From positions 1 through 36,170 of the forward strand of contig JADLBD010000184.1 of assembly GCA_020847975.1 (NCBI GenBank): 36,170 nt of DNA, read 5' to 3'. The notes under the pieces were generated by a model, which worked only from the letters and a program-made list of their open reading frames with translations, searched no databases and had not been told where the DNA came from. Positions 24,897 to 33,258 of the stretch are shown here, piece after piece; the first letter of the stretch is position 1; every line of letters starts with the position of its first letter. The position numbers and the translations under genes are program-made. This DNA comes from Bryobacterales bacterium (lineage in GTDB: Bacteria; Acidobacteriota; Terriglobia; Bryobacterales; Bryobacteraceae).

Positions 24897-26588
24897 TCAG
24901 CGGCTATAGACCGTCTTGCCGCCAACGATGGTCATGAGAGCCTCGATTTCCTTGATGCGGTCCACCGGGCAGGTGAGGTAGTCCTCGGAAATCACCACCA
25001 TGTCCGCGAGTTTGCCCGGTTCGATAGAGCCCTTGGTTTTCTCCTCGAAGGACAGGTAGGCGCTGTTGATCGTCCACAGCCGCAGGGCCTGTTCCCGCGT
25101 TAGCGCTTCGCCCGGGTTGAGCGTGGAGCCGTCGATAGTCTTGCGGGTGATGGTCATCCACATCGCCCAGTATGGATTGTAGGCGTTGATGGAGGTGCGC
25201 GAATCAAAGCGGATCATATGATCGCTGCCTCCCGCGACCACGACGCCCTTGGCAAGCATGGTACGCAGGGGTTGGAACTGCTTCATGCGAGCGGGGCCGA
25301 AAGCCGGGGCCAGGGCAGGGGCGTCGAAGTAATACCACTGCGGCTGGCAATCGAAGGCGACGCCCATCCTGGCCGCGCGGGCGATGCTCTCCTCGCTGGG
25401 GAAGTTGCCGTGCGTGACGGTGAACCGCCGGCCGAGGATCGGCGTCTCGCGGTTCACCGTCTCATAGGCATCGAGCAGCGCATCGATAGCGCCGCCTCCG
25501 GTGGTGTGCGCCGTCATCTGCCACCCGAGGCGCACCGCGGTGCGGGCCATTTCGGTGAGGTTCTCTTTCGGCACGGCCAGCACGCCGCGGTAATCCGGGT
25601 CCTTGTAGCCATAGATTTCCGTGTGCTCGCCGTAGGGTTCGCGCAGGTACGCCGTGCCGATGAGAATGCCGCCGTCGGCGACGGTCTTCAGCGAGCCGAC
25701 GCGGAACCACTCGTCGCCGAATCCGGTGGCGAAGGGGATGCGCTCGATTTCCCGGCGCACATCGGCGGGCGTGCCCTGCGCGGAGATGAGGTAGGTGACG
25801 TAGCTGCGCACGGTGAGCTTATTCTGGCGGCGCAGCGTCTCATACGCGCGGAACCCTTCCGGCCCCTCGCCACGGTCAATGACGCTGGTGAGCCCTACCT
25901 CGTTGTACTTCTTGTGCATGCTTTCGAGCGCCCACAGCATATCCGCGGCGGTGGGCGGCTTTGCGCGGCGGTACTGGCCGAGCAGTTGCGGCGCTCCCAG
26001 GATCAGGCCGGTGGGCTCGCCGTTGGCGTCCTTGATGATCTTGCCGTTGGGCGGCTGCGGCGTGTTGCGGGTGATGCCGAGCTTGGCCAGAGCCTTCGAG
26101 TTCAGGACGGAGGCGTAGCCGTTATCGGTGAGCGCGACGTGGTTCGGCGCGGCGGCGTCGAGTTCGTAGCGGGTGGGATAGCGGCGGTCCTTCAAGCGTG
26201 TCGAGTAGACCTTCGGAATGAAGAGCACAGCATCGGACGCAGCGGCGGCCGCCAGTTTCCGCATGTGCGCCTGCACGTCAGCGATGGAGTTCATCACCGG
26301 CACGGGGCCATCCTTTTCGCTCATCGCTGCTCCGATGGGATGGACGTGGCTGTCGATCAGGCCGGGGAGGACCGTCTTTCCGTGCAGATCGATCTTGCGC
26401 GTGGAGGCGCCGGCGGTCTTCAGCACATCGGCATTGGAGCCGGCGGCGAGGAAACGATCTCCGCGGATGGCGACGGCCTCGACCACGGGGTGCTGGTTCC
26501 ACATCGTGATGACCTTGGCGTTGTAGTAAATGGTATCCGCGGTCTGGGCGGCGAGAACGGGGGCGAGAAGAAAAAGAAGGCGGATCAT
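24897..26588 (-). CDS. exported amidohydrolase family 3 protein (YtcJ-like)
   Basis: A 563-residue metal-dependent hydrolase of the amidohydrolase-3 group. A short signal (MIRLLFLLAPVLAAQ) implies export. The start of the fold, DTIYYNAKVITM and AVAIRGDRFLAAGSNADV, is followed by KTVLPGLIDSHVHPIGAAM with metal ligands His81 and His83. Later HTTGGGAIDALLDAYE, RFTVTHGNF and VVAGGSDHMIRFDSRTSINA give the remaining ligands, and the end IEPGKLADMVVISEDYLTCP with a VGGKTVYS tail is typical. The substrate of such proteins is rarely predictable. Its ATG overlaps the galK stop as ATGA, so the two are co-translated, which could point to a sugar-amide or glycoside-linked substrate, by inference only. Confidence 0.92.
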   Translation of the reverse strand: MIRLLFLLAPVLAAQTADTIYYNAKVITMWNQHPVVEAVAIRGDRFLAAGSNADVLKTAGASTRKIDLHGKTVLPGLIDSHVHPIGAAMSEKDGPVPVMNSIADVQAHMRKLAAAAASDAVLFIPKVYSTRLKDRRYPTRYELDAAAPNHVALTDNGYASVLNSKALAKLGITRNTPQPPNGKIIKDANGEPTGLILGAPQLLGQYRRAKPPTAADMLWALESMHKKYNEVGLTSVIDRGEGPEGFRAYETLRRQNKLTVRSYVTYLISAQGTPADVRREIERIPFATGFGDEWFRVGSLKTVADGGILIGTAYLREPYGEHTEIYGYKDPDYRGVLAVPKENLTEMARTAVRLGWQMTAHTTGGGAIDALLDAYETVNRETPILGRRFTVTHGNFPSEESIARAARMGVAFDCQPQWYYFDAPALAPAFGPARMKQFQPLRTMLAKGVVVAGGSDHMIRFDSRTSINAYNPYWAMWMTITRKTIDGSTLNPGEALTREQALRLWTINSAYLSFEEKTKGSIEPGKLADMVVISEDYLTCPVDRIKEIEALMTIVGGKTVYSR

Positions 26589-27676
26589 GTGGTGATCTCA
26601 TGCGCGCCCTGCACGGCGCGGCAGACGTAGATGTCCGGAGCGATGCCCGTCGCCTCATGATAGGCGGCGGCCACCTCGTGCCGGAATTGGTTGACGTATT
26701 GCGCATCCACCAGATTGATGGTGCAGCCGCCGAAGCCTGCTCCGGTCATGCGCGCGCCGAACACGCCGGGCTGCACGCGCGCCAACTCCACCATGAGGTC
26801 GAGTTCGGCGCAGGAGACTTCGTAGGCGTCGCGCAGGCTTTCGTGCGATTCATACATGTAGCGGCCGAAGAGAGTGAGGCCGCCCATCATCAGGACATCG
26901 GCGGCGCGCTCGGTGCGTTCGATCTCCTGGATGACGTGTTGGGCGCGCAGGCGGATACGCGCCGGGAGCGCATCCGCGAATTCGGCGAACATGGCAGCGG
27001 TCACGTCCCGCAGCGACGGAACGCCCATCTGATGAGCCGCGGTTTCGCAATCCTGCCGGCGTTCGTTGTACGCGCTGCCGGCGAGCTGATGTTTCACCAT
27101 CGTGTTGCAGATCACCAGGCGCGCCGAAGCCGGCAGAGGGACCACGCGGTATTCGAGGGAACGGCAATCGAGGAGGATGGCGGAATCGGCGCAGCCGTGG
27201 GTGGAAACGAATTGATCCATGATGCCGCAGCGCATGCCGACGAATTCATTTTCCGCCTCGAGGCACGCCTTGGCGAGATCGAGCCTCGAGATGCTGTGGC
27301 CGGAGATGGCGGCCAGAGCAAGGCCGCAGGAGACTTCGAGCGCGGCGGAGGAGCTGAGACCCGCGCCAACGGGGACGCTGCTGCGGATGAAGAGATCGGC
27401 TCCACTCAGAGGATAGCCGGAGTGATGCAGCACCAGCGCGACGCCTTGTGCGTAGTCAGTCCAGCAGCGGCGCGCCTTGGCATCAGGGTCATCGAGCGGG
27501 AAGGAGAACGTGTCCGGATAATGCTCCGACGCCAGTTCCACGATGCGATCGGACCGGGGCGTGATCTCGACGGTAGCGGCAAAATCGATGGCGGCGGGGA
27601 AGACGAAACCGTCGTTGTAGTCCGTATGCTCCCCGATGAGGTTGACCCTGCCGGGAGCGGAGAAGGAACGCCTCAC
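26585..27676 (-). CDS. galK: galactokinase
   Basis: A 363-residue GHMP kinase that phosphorylates alpha-D-galactose at C1 in the Leloir pathway. SAPGRVNLIGEHTDYNDGFV (near the N-terminus) is the galactokinase signature, PVGAGLSSSAALEVS (about 100-115) the ATP-binding loop, GMRCGIMDQFVSTHG the catalytic Asp region, and GARMTGAGFGGCTINLV the C-terminal motif. The start is taken as the GTG at 27676: it overlaps the upstream stop as GTGA and has GGGAG about 6 bases before it. A longer start would add a very basic low-complexity leader. The N-terminus is therefore shorter than in E. coli, beginning almost at the signature. No galT or galE is adjacent. Confidence 0.94.
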   Translation of the reverse strand: MRRSFSAPGRVNLIGEHTDYNDGFVFPAAIDFAATVEITPRSDRIVELASEHYPDTFSFPLDDPDAKARRCWTDYAQGVALVLHHSGYPLSGADLFIRSSVPVGAGLSSSAALEVSCGLALAAISGHSISRLDLAKACLEAENEFVGMRCGIMDQFVSTHGCADSAILLDCRSLEYRVVPLPASARLVICNTMVKHQLAGSAYNERRQDCETAAHQMGVPSLRDVTAAMFAEFADALPARIRLRAQHVIQEIERTERAADVLMMGGLTLFGRYMYESHESLRDAYEVSCAELDLMVELARVQPGVFGARMTGAGFGGCTINLVDAQYVNQFRHEVAAAYHEATGIAPDIYVCRAVQGAHEITT

Positions 27677-27876
27677 TCGGCACTCCCGCGGGCGCGGTGA
27701 GCGGCGGCGAGGAGCAGTATCCCTACCACGACGAGCACCCAGCCCCACCAGAGGTTGACATTGATGCCGAGCGAGCGGGCATAGATGGCGGGGTTGCTCG
27801 CGAGACCGTAGCCGGAAAGCAGGATGCCGATGATCGTGAGCAGGAGGCCAATCGGGATTCGGAGATCAAGTCCCAT
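27673..27876 (-). CDS. small two-helix membrane protein
   Basis: A 67-residue protein with two hydrophobic helices, IPIGLLLTIIGILLSGYGLA and WWGWVLVVVGILLLAAAHR, joined by a short loop with SLGINVNLWW, and a basic tail. No family name is recognised with certainty. The ATG at 27876 is preferred over an earlier in-frame start at 27981, which would add a polar, proline-rich leader crossing the blaI promoter. Its TGA overlaps the galK GTG as GTGA, so the three genes (this one, galK, amidohydrolase) form one tightly packed operon. It is divergent from blaI with 134 bases between start codons. Confidence 0.75.
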   Translation of the reverse strand: MGLDLRIPIGLLLTIIGILLSGYGLASNPAIYARSLGINVNLWWGWVLVVVGILLLAAAHRARGSAE

Positions 27877-27972
27877 AGAAAACGTCAGGCTATCAAAAGA
27901 GGAGGGGTGGCAGAAAGAGCGGCCCGGCGGAGGGAAAATTTGGCTTGACGCCGCGGGCGGAAGATGCGAATA

Positions 27973-27990
27973 TTTTGGCATATGCTAAAA
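27973..27990 (+). promoter_or_regulatory. 18-bp palindrome, probable BlaI operator
   Basis: TTTTGGCAT (27973-27981) and ATGCTAAAA (27982-27990) form an 18-bp inverted repeat with one mismatched pair, centred on GCATATGC. It lies 21 bases before the chosen blaI start and 23 bases after a TTGACG -35-like box (27945-27950), so it would cover the -10/start region. BlaI/MecI repressors bind such AT-rich dyads, so autoregulation is likely. It could also affect the divergent operon. Confidence 0.6.
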
Positions 27991-28010
27991 AATACGCAGG
28001 AGCGGCGGCC

Positions 28011-28394
28011 GTGAGCGCGACGGACGGCCTCAGCCGCCGCGAGCGCCAGATCCTCGACATCCTCTACCAGCGCGGAAAAGCCTCAGCCGGCGACGTGCGC
28101 GAGGCGATGGCGGATGCGCCCAGCTATTCCTCGGTGCGCACCCTGCTGCGTGTGCTCGAGGAAAAAGGGCACGTGAAGCACAAGGCGGATGGACTGAAGT
28201 ATGTTTACTACCCGGCGGTCACCAGGGAGAGGGCGAGAAAGTCCGCGGTGAAGCATCTGCTCGAAACGTTCTTCGGCGGCTCGCCGGAACAGATTGTCGC
28301 GTCCCTGCTGGACGTATGGTCGACGCGGTTGACCGATGAAGAGTTGGACCGCATGGCGCGCATGATTGAAGCAGCAAAGAAAGAAGGGAAGTGA
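28011..28394 (+). CDS. blaI: BlaI/MecI family transcriptional repressor
   Basis: A 127-residue winged-helix repressor. LSRRERQILDILYQRGKASA, then GDVREAMADAPSYSSVRTLL and RVLEEKGHVKHKADGLKYVY are the DNA-binding half; the rest (ARKSAVKHLLETFFGGSPEQ onward) is the dimerisation helix region. Family members are inactivated when their partner M56 protease triggers cleavage, and the next gene, 3 bases on, encodes such a protease. Start: GTG at 28011 has AGGAG 8 bases upstream. A TTG at 27945 would add 22 residues but would translate across the palindrome and is disfavoured. Gene symbol follows family, not a proven beta-lactam role. Confidence 0.92.
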   Translation: MSATDGLSRRERQILDILYQRGKASAGDVREAMADAPSYSSVRTLLRVLEEKGHVKHKADGLKYVYYPAVTRERARKSAVKHLLETFFGGSPEQIVASLLDVWSTRLTDEELDRMARMIEAAKKEGK

Positions 28395-28397
28395 ACG

Positions 28398-30212
28398 ATG
28401 ACGCACCCACTCTATTCCCTCTTGGCGGGCGCGGCCCTCAAGAGCGTGTTGATTCTGGCGACGGCGTGGATTGCGGCGCAGGCGATGCGGCGGCGCTCGG
28501 CGGCGGCGCGGCACCTGGTCTGGAGCGCGGCGTGCGCGGCGCTGCTGGCGCTGCCCTTGTTGACGTTAGCACTGCCCGCGCTGCGGATTCCGCCGGCTGG
28601 AAGCTACCTGCCGGACGGGGTCGTGTTTCGCGCGGTAGCTTTGGCGGTGAATGCTCCGGCGAGCGCTTCGAGCATGCATGCTATTCCAGGCGCGGCAACT
28701 TCAACCCGTGTCAGCGGAGATTGGCGCCTGTGGGCGGCGCTCACATGGGGAGGCGGGACAGCAGCGGCGCTGCTCCACCTGATGGCGGCCTGGATGATGA
28801 TGTGGCGCAGGCGGCGGGTGGCGCGTCCGTTTACCGGCTCGGAGCGGGTTGGGGGAGTGGATGTACTCGAAGCGGGCTCCGGCAGTATGCCGATGGCGTT
28901 CGGCGTGCTACGCCCCGCGGTATTCCTTCCCGTGGAAGCCGCCCGATGGAGTGAAGAGCGGCGGCGCGTCGTGCTGCTCCATGAACTGGCGCACATTGAA
29001 CGTGGAGACGTAGTCACGCGGCTGCTGGCCCGGGTGGGGCTGGCCATGTACTGGTGGAATCCGCTCATGTGGGTGGCCTGGCGTGAGACGGTGAAGGAGC
29101 AGGAAAAGGCCGCCGATGACCTGGTGCTGGGCGCCGGGACGAAGGCATCGGAATACGCCGGGCACCTGCTCGAAATTGCGCGCATGGCGCGGCCGGCAAT
29201 GGGATGGGCGGCGATCGCGATGGCCCGGCCGTCGCAACTCGAGGGCAGGGTGCGGGCGATTCTGGATGGAGCGCTGCCGCGCAGCCCGATGCGGGGCGCC
29301 TCGGCGTGGATCGGGGGAGTGTTGGCGGTGGCGCTGGTTGCTCCGATTGCGGCACTACAGGCACAGGCGGAGAAGGCGCCGCCGTACGAAGAGGCGAAGC
29401 AGTTCCTCGAGTCGGAGTTACGATCGACGGCCTCACGTGCCGGGGAGACGAGCGTGGACTACGGACTGCTGCTGCTGAAGCTGGGCGCGCTGGAACACAG
29501 GGCGGGGCATTTCGAAGAGGCGGATGCGGCTTACGGCAGGGCTGCTTCCCTACTGGGAGAACGGCCGCAGGCCGCGGCGGCTCTGACGCCGTTGGGAATC
29601 TCGGCAATCGGGAAGAAAGACCTGACGGGAGCTTTCGATCTATTCGAGAGAGCGGAGCGGTTGGACCCGACGCATGCCGGGCTGGCGGTGATGTGGATGG
29701 GTGTGGTGCGGCAGCGAGAGAAGAAGGCCGCGGAAGCAGGCGCCTTGTTTGAGCGGGCGCTGTCGCTGGAGGCGCCGGGCTCGCCGGAGGAGTCACTGAT
29801 CGGGCACGTCTACCTTCGCTTTCTGCGGGAACAGGGCCGCAAGGAGGACGCGGCGTCGCTCGAGACTCGCATCGCGGGGTTGCAGAAAGCGAATGCGAGG
29901 AAGGCGCCGGAGCGGCCGAGCGGTGTGTATCGCGCCGGGGGGGCGGTGAAGGCTCCGTCGCTGTTGAAGAAGGTGGAACCGGAGTACAGTCCTGAAGCGC
30001 GGGCAGCCATGCTGGAGGGGACGACGGTGTTGAGTGTGGTGATCGGGACGGATGGGAAGGCGCGCGATGGAGTGGTTGTGCGGGGGCTGGGGCTGGGACT
30101 CGATGAGAAGGCGCTCGATGCGGTGAGCCAGTGGGAGTTCCGTCCGGGAACGAAGGACGGCACGGCCGTGCCTGTAGCGGCGACGATCGAGGTGAACTGG
30201 AGGCTGTTGTGA
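28398..30212 (+). CDS. BlaR1-like M56 metalloprotease fused to TPR region and TonB C-terminal domain
   Basis: A 604-residue membrane protein. N-terminal helices (about residues 5-65 and 110-135) flank the M56 zinc protease with HELAH (195-199) and a downstream Glu (about 236) in the EQEKAADD motif, so the active site is intact. A further helix (about 300-320, GVLAVALVAPIAALQA) leads to an extracytoplasmic helical part (about 325-500) with TPR-like repeats, for example LGALEHRAGHFEEADAAYGR. The end (about 525-604) is a TonB-type C-terminal domain: LLKKVEPEYSPEARAAMLEG, LSVVIGTDGKARD and VSQWEFRPGTKDGTAVPVAA. No penicillin-binding sensor domain is present, so the signal is not a beta-lactam bound in the BlaR1 manner. 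With blaI it forms a sensor-protease/repressor pair. Confidence 0.9.
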   Translation: MTHPLYSLLAGAALKSVLILATAWIAAQAMRRRSAAARHLVWSAACAALLALPLLTLALPALRIPPAGSYLPDGVVFRAVALAVNAPASASSMHAIPGAATSTRVSGDWRLWAALTWGGGTAAALLHLMAAWMMMWRRRRVARPFTGSERVGGVDVLEAGSGSMPMAFGVLRPAVFLPVEAARWSEERRRVVLLHELAHIERGDVVTRLLARVGLAMYWWNPLMWVAWRETVKEQEKAADDLVLGAGTKASEYAGHLLEIARMARPAMGWAAIAMARPSQLEGRVRAILDGALPRSPMRGASAWIGGVLAVALVAPIAALQAQAEKAPPYEEAKQFLESELRSTASRAGETSVDYGLLLLKLGALEHRAGHFEEADAAYGRAASLLGERPQAAAALTPLGISAIGKKDLTGAFDLFERAERLDPTHAGLAVMWMGVVRQREKKAAEAGALFERALSLEAPGSPEESLIGHVYLRFLREQGRKEDAASLETRIAGLQKANARKAPERPSGVYRAGGAVKAPSLLKKVEPEYSPEARAAMLEGTTVLSVVIGTDGKARDGVVVRGLGLGLDEKALDAVSQWEFRPGTKDGTAVPVAATIEVNWRLL

Positions 30213-30459
30213 AGAAGTGGATACTCATTGTTATGGAACATTGCCGCTCCTTGCAGCCGATGCCGGCGGCCGTTGGAGCGGGACGATTGCGACGGGCAGC
30301 GGTGGGTGATGAAATCACTGGCACCGAGGGCCGGACGCTGCGACACGCCCGATTGAGGGTGGACGGATCTCTGGGAGCAAGGTGACGTTGCAAGCGGTAG
30401 GACCCAGAGGCGGGGTCTTCGATTTCGACTTGGCGCTGGACGGAGACAGGCTAGTCAAG
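30213..30459. other. non-coding gap between convergent genes
   Basis: The 247 bases between the M56 gene and the caspase gene carry no frame that looks coding. Short frames on both strands are low-complexity Arg/Pro/Ser-rich. No strong hairpin followed by T residues was found on inspection. Confidence 0.5.
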
Positions 30460-32538
30460 TTAGCGGGCGCGGGCGAGGAATTGGTCGATGGTCTGAATAT
30501 TCTTTTTCGCCATCTCGGACTCACTCAGATCGGGGTTGAGGCGGATGGATTCGGCGAAGTGCTTGCGGGCGGCGGGGAGCAAACCTACATCTCCGGAAGC
30601 ATCGGCCTGGCGCATGTAGGCGAGGGCGAGAGCGTAGTGGGTGAGCGGGTCGTCCTTATCGAAGGAAAGGGATTTCTGGCAGTAGGTGATGGCGTTGTCG
30701 AAGTGAAACAGGCGGCGTTCGCAGTCGCAGAGATCGAAGTAGGCGAGGCTGCGCATTTCGCGCCACACATCGGTGGCGCCGGCGCGTTTTTTCTTGAACA
30801 GGCCGAAGCCGATGGCGTAGTAGCCTACTTTTTCCAGGGAACTACTGTCGAAGTGGCTCAACTGCAGGTATTTTTGGTAGGCTTGCACGGCGTCCGACCA
30901 GCGGCTGCTGTGGCGGTAGCCTTCGCCAAGCCAATAATAGGCCTCAGCGTTGCCCGGGGTCAGGCGGACGGCGTGTTGCGCCGCGTCGATTCCTTCTCTA
31001 TACATCTCCTTAGTGATGTAGGCCTGGGCGAGGATGTACCAGGACATGCCATGGTTCTTGTCGTACTGGAGCACCTGGTTCAACTGGCGGATGGCCTCGT
31101 CCGTGTTGCCGGTGTCGAATAACATCCCGCCGTAAGTGGAGCGCGCCTCGACAGAGTCCGGATCGATCTCGATGGCTTTCTTGAAAGCCGCTTCGGCGTC
31201 GGGATAGTCCTGTAAGTCACGATAAGCGCGGGCCAGGTAGAGGGCGGCCTCACCGTAAGTAGGATCCATGGCAAGCACCTCCTTAAATTCGGCGACGGCC
31301 CGGCGATACTGCTCCGGACCGCGCGCCTTGAGGTAGCGCTCGACCGCCGAATCGAACTTATCCAGCACCGCCTTGGTGCGCCGGCGTGGGATGGTGAGCT
31401 TAAACGTGATGGTGGTGTCCTGACCCGGATAGACCAACTCCTCACGAGGGCCGTCAGGTTCATAGCCGGAGTGGACCGCCTTCACGGTGTGGGCGCCGGG
31501 CATGATGCCGGGCAGCCGCAGCGGCGTACCTTTGTTCACTTCGCCAACCAGCTTTCCGTCCACGTACACCTGGACTTTGTCGCGATTGGCTTCGAAGATG
31601 AACGTGCCGTCTTTGGGCTTTGGCGGTTCACCGGTCCTGGCTCCGGCGGGAATGTAGGCGAGCAGCATGTTGTTGTCGAAGCTGCCTCCGACGGTGGGAT
31701 TCTGGCGTGTGCCGCTGGCCTCGCGGACGTTGCGTTGGACGTAATTGGCCAATTCGTCGGCAGTGACAATGCCGTCCTTGTTTTCGTCCGCTTCGCCCTC
31801 GAGTCCTTTGACTACATAGTAAGTGAAGATTCCGTGGCCCCCGCCCCATTCCGGCGACTCGAAGGACTGTTCGCGGTCGCGGCTGGCGGTGAGCGAGAAC
31901 AGCGACTTACTCATATCCTTGAGGCGGCTGTTGATGGTGTTGACATCGGTATCGGATGTGACCGCTCCCGAGTGGCAGGCGTCGGTGAGCAGCACCTTCC
32001 ACTTGCCCTTGATCCTGCTGCCGAATGCGGCTCCGAGGGCGTCGGTGGAATAGCCGGTGCCCGAGGGGTTCTTGGGATCGAAATCAGCCGGGGCGAGGTA
32101 GACCTTGCCGCCGTAGACAAATCCGTGCCCGGCGAAGTAGACGAGGACGCGATCATCATCCCTGGTGACCGAGGGGAGCCAGGTTTCCAACTGGTAGCGG
32201 ATGTTGGCGAGAGTAGCCTGCTGGCCGATGAGTTTGTGGACGTTCTCGGCGCGGAAGTTGCCGCCCTCGCGGCTGATGAGGACCGAGTAGATCGCTTCGG
32301 CGTCGCGCTCAGTGAACTTGAGTTGCAGCTTCGAGCCGAGGTTCCTGTAGTCCGACACACCGATGACGAGGGCATAACTGCGCGGCACGGTCACTTTGCC
32401 GGAGGCCGGCTGATCAATGGTCTCGTCCACTTCGTATTTGAGGTCGCGCTTCTGGCCGGGCGGTTGTTTCTGGCCCGGAGCCTGCGCGCCCCAGATAACG
32501 GATGCCGCAACGAACAGAGTAAAGATGGTTCGCATCAT
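30460..32538 (-). CDS. exported caspase-family (C14) protease with EF-hand, PEGA and TPR repeats
   Basis: A 692-residue protein. A signal (MMRTIFTLFVAASVIWGAQA) precedes a caspase p20-type domain starting SYALVIGVSDYRNLGSKLQ; the catalytic pair is His138 in VYFAGHGF and Cys188 in LLTDACHSG. After it DENKDGIVTADE (about 251-262) is a complete EF-hand loop. A PEGA domain follows (about 312-385, VQVYVDGKLVGEVNKGTP), then TPRs from about residue 390, such as GEAALYLARAYRDLQDYPDA, to the end. ATG 32538 follows GAGAG by 5 bases; a GTG at 32550 overlaps the upstream stop as GTGA and is an alternative start. It is the last gene after two DUF4384 genes. Substrate is unknown; the family cleaves after Arg or Lys in characterised metacaspases. 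Confidence 0.92.
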   Translation of the reverse strand: MMRTIFTLFVAASVIWGAQAPGQKQPPGQKRDLKYEVDETIDQPASGKVTVPRSYALVIGVSDYRNLGSKLQLKFTERDAEAIYSVLISREGGNFRAENVHKLIGQQATLANIRYQLETWLPSVTRDDDRVLVYFAGHGFVYGGKVYLAPADFDPKNPSGTGYSTDALGAAFGSRIKGKWKVLLTDACHSGAVTSDTDVNTINSRLKDMSKSLFSLTASRDREQSFESPEWGGGHGIFTYYVVKGLEGEADENKDGIVTADELANYVQRNVREASGTRQNPTVGGSFDNNMLLAYIPAGARTGEPPKPKDGTFIFEANRDKVQVYVDGKLVGEVNKGTPLRLPGIMPGAHTVKAVHSGYEPDGPREELVYPGQDTTITFKLTIPRRRTKAVLDKFDSAVERYLKARGPEQYRRAVAEFKEVLAMDPTYGEAALYLARAYRDLQDYPDAEAAFKKAIEIDPDSVEARSTYGGMLFDTGNTDEAIRQLNQVLQYDKNHGMSWYILAQAYITKEMYREGIDAAQHAVRLTPGNAEAYYWLGEGYRHSSRWSDAVQAYQKYLQLSHFDSSSLEKVGYYAIGFGLFKKKRAGATDVWREMRSLAYFDLCDCERRLFHFDNAITYCQKSLSFDKDDPLTHYALALAYMRQADASGDVGLLPAARKHFAESIRLNPDLSESEMAKKNIQTIDQFLARAR

Positions 32539-32546
32539 GGGTTCTC

Positions 32547-33245
32547 TCACTTATGCGCAAGGCGGAATTCGAACACCACGGGCCCTGCCAGGGGGACGGG
32601 CGAGGAGACCACGCTGCGGTGCTGTTTCTTCATGAACACGAGGTCCTGCGAATTATCGCCGGCCGATGGCTGGATGTTTTCCGGCAGTTTGGATTTGTCC
32701 TCGACCGCCTGGGGGCCGGCGTCTGTGTCGACACACTCGCCGCGCGCGCGGAGGATGGTGTCGTCACACCGCGGAGTGAGGCTGGCCCTCATCTTCGGCA
32801 AATCGGTGGGCGGCGGCGGAAGCGGCTTGTAGGCGGACTGCATGCCGATGTCGATCGGCGTCACCACCCAGTAAATGATGTCGTAGCCCGGGGGTCCCTC
32901 GACGCGGAACATTCCATCCGTGGCCGGAACCATGTACTCTTTGCCGGCCTCGATCTTGTTCGCCATGCCGGTGTCTTCGCGAGGGAAGAGTTTCGTATAG
33001 GTCCCGCCCGTGCCCTGATTCATGACGTAGAGGTAGCCCGAAAAATTCGTCTTGTAGCGGAAGCGCACATGGTCGCCTTTGGCGAAGATGAAGCCCGGGT
33101 CGACGGCGCGCCAAACGCTGCCGATCCTACGCTCGACCGTAATCTCCATCCGGTGCGGCCCCTGCGATACGGATTGGGTTTGGGAAAGGGCGGGCAACGC
33201 CGCCCAGAGCGCTATGGCGCTCAGCAAGAAATGGATCCGCTGCAT
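32547..33245 (-). CDS. DUF4384 exported protein, second gene of caspase operon
   Basis: A 232-residue protein with a signal (MQRIHFLLSAIALWAALPAL) and a DUF4384 domain (about 30-130): ITVERRIGSVWRAVDPGFIF, KGDHVRFRYKTNFSGYLYVM, TKLFPREDTGMANKIEAGKE and YDIIYWVVTP. The C-terminal ~90 residues are polar and contain PPPPTDLPKMRASLTPRCDD with two cysteines further on; no fold is recognised. The ATG follows GGGAGT. It lies 13 bases after the first DUF4384 gene and its stop overlaps an upstream GTG of the caspase gene, so the three are co-transcribed. DUF4384 is often found fused or adjacent to bacterial caspases, where it may present or sense envelope ligands; its molecular role is unknown. Confidence 0.85.
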   Translation of the reverse strand: MQRIHFLLSAIALWAALPALSQTQSVSQGPHRMEITVERRIGSVWRAVDPGFIFAKGDHVRFRYKTNFSGYLYVMNQGTGGTYTKLFPREDTGMANKIEAGKEYMVPATDGMFRVEGPPGYDIIYWVVTPIDIGMQSAYKPLPPPPTDLPKMRASLTPRCDDTILRARGECVDTDAGPQAVEDKSKLPENIQPSAGDNSQDLVFMKKQHRSVVSSPVPLAGPVVFEFRLAHK

Positions 33246-33258
33246 GGTTGGTACTCCC

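Noticed and set aside
25218..27700. Two long plus-strand open frames (470 and 366 residues)
   Set aside because: Both are antisense to the amidohydrolase and galK, which have clear signatures.
30213..30524. Short open frames in the gap after the M56 gene
   Set aside because: Low-complexity Ser/Pro/Arg sequence on both strands with no start site or family similarity; left as non-coding.
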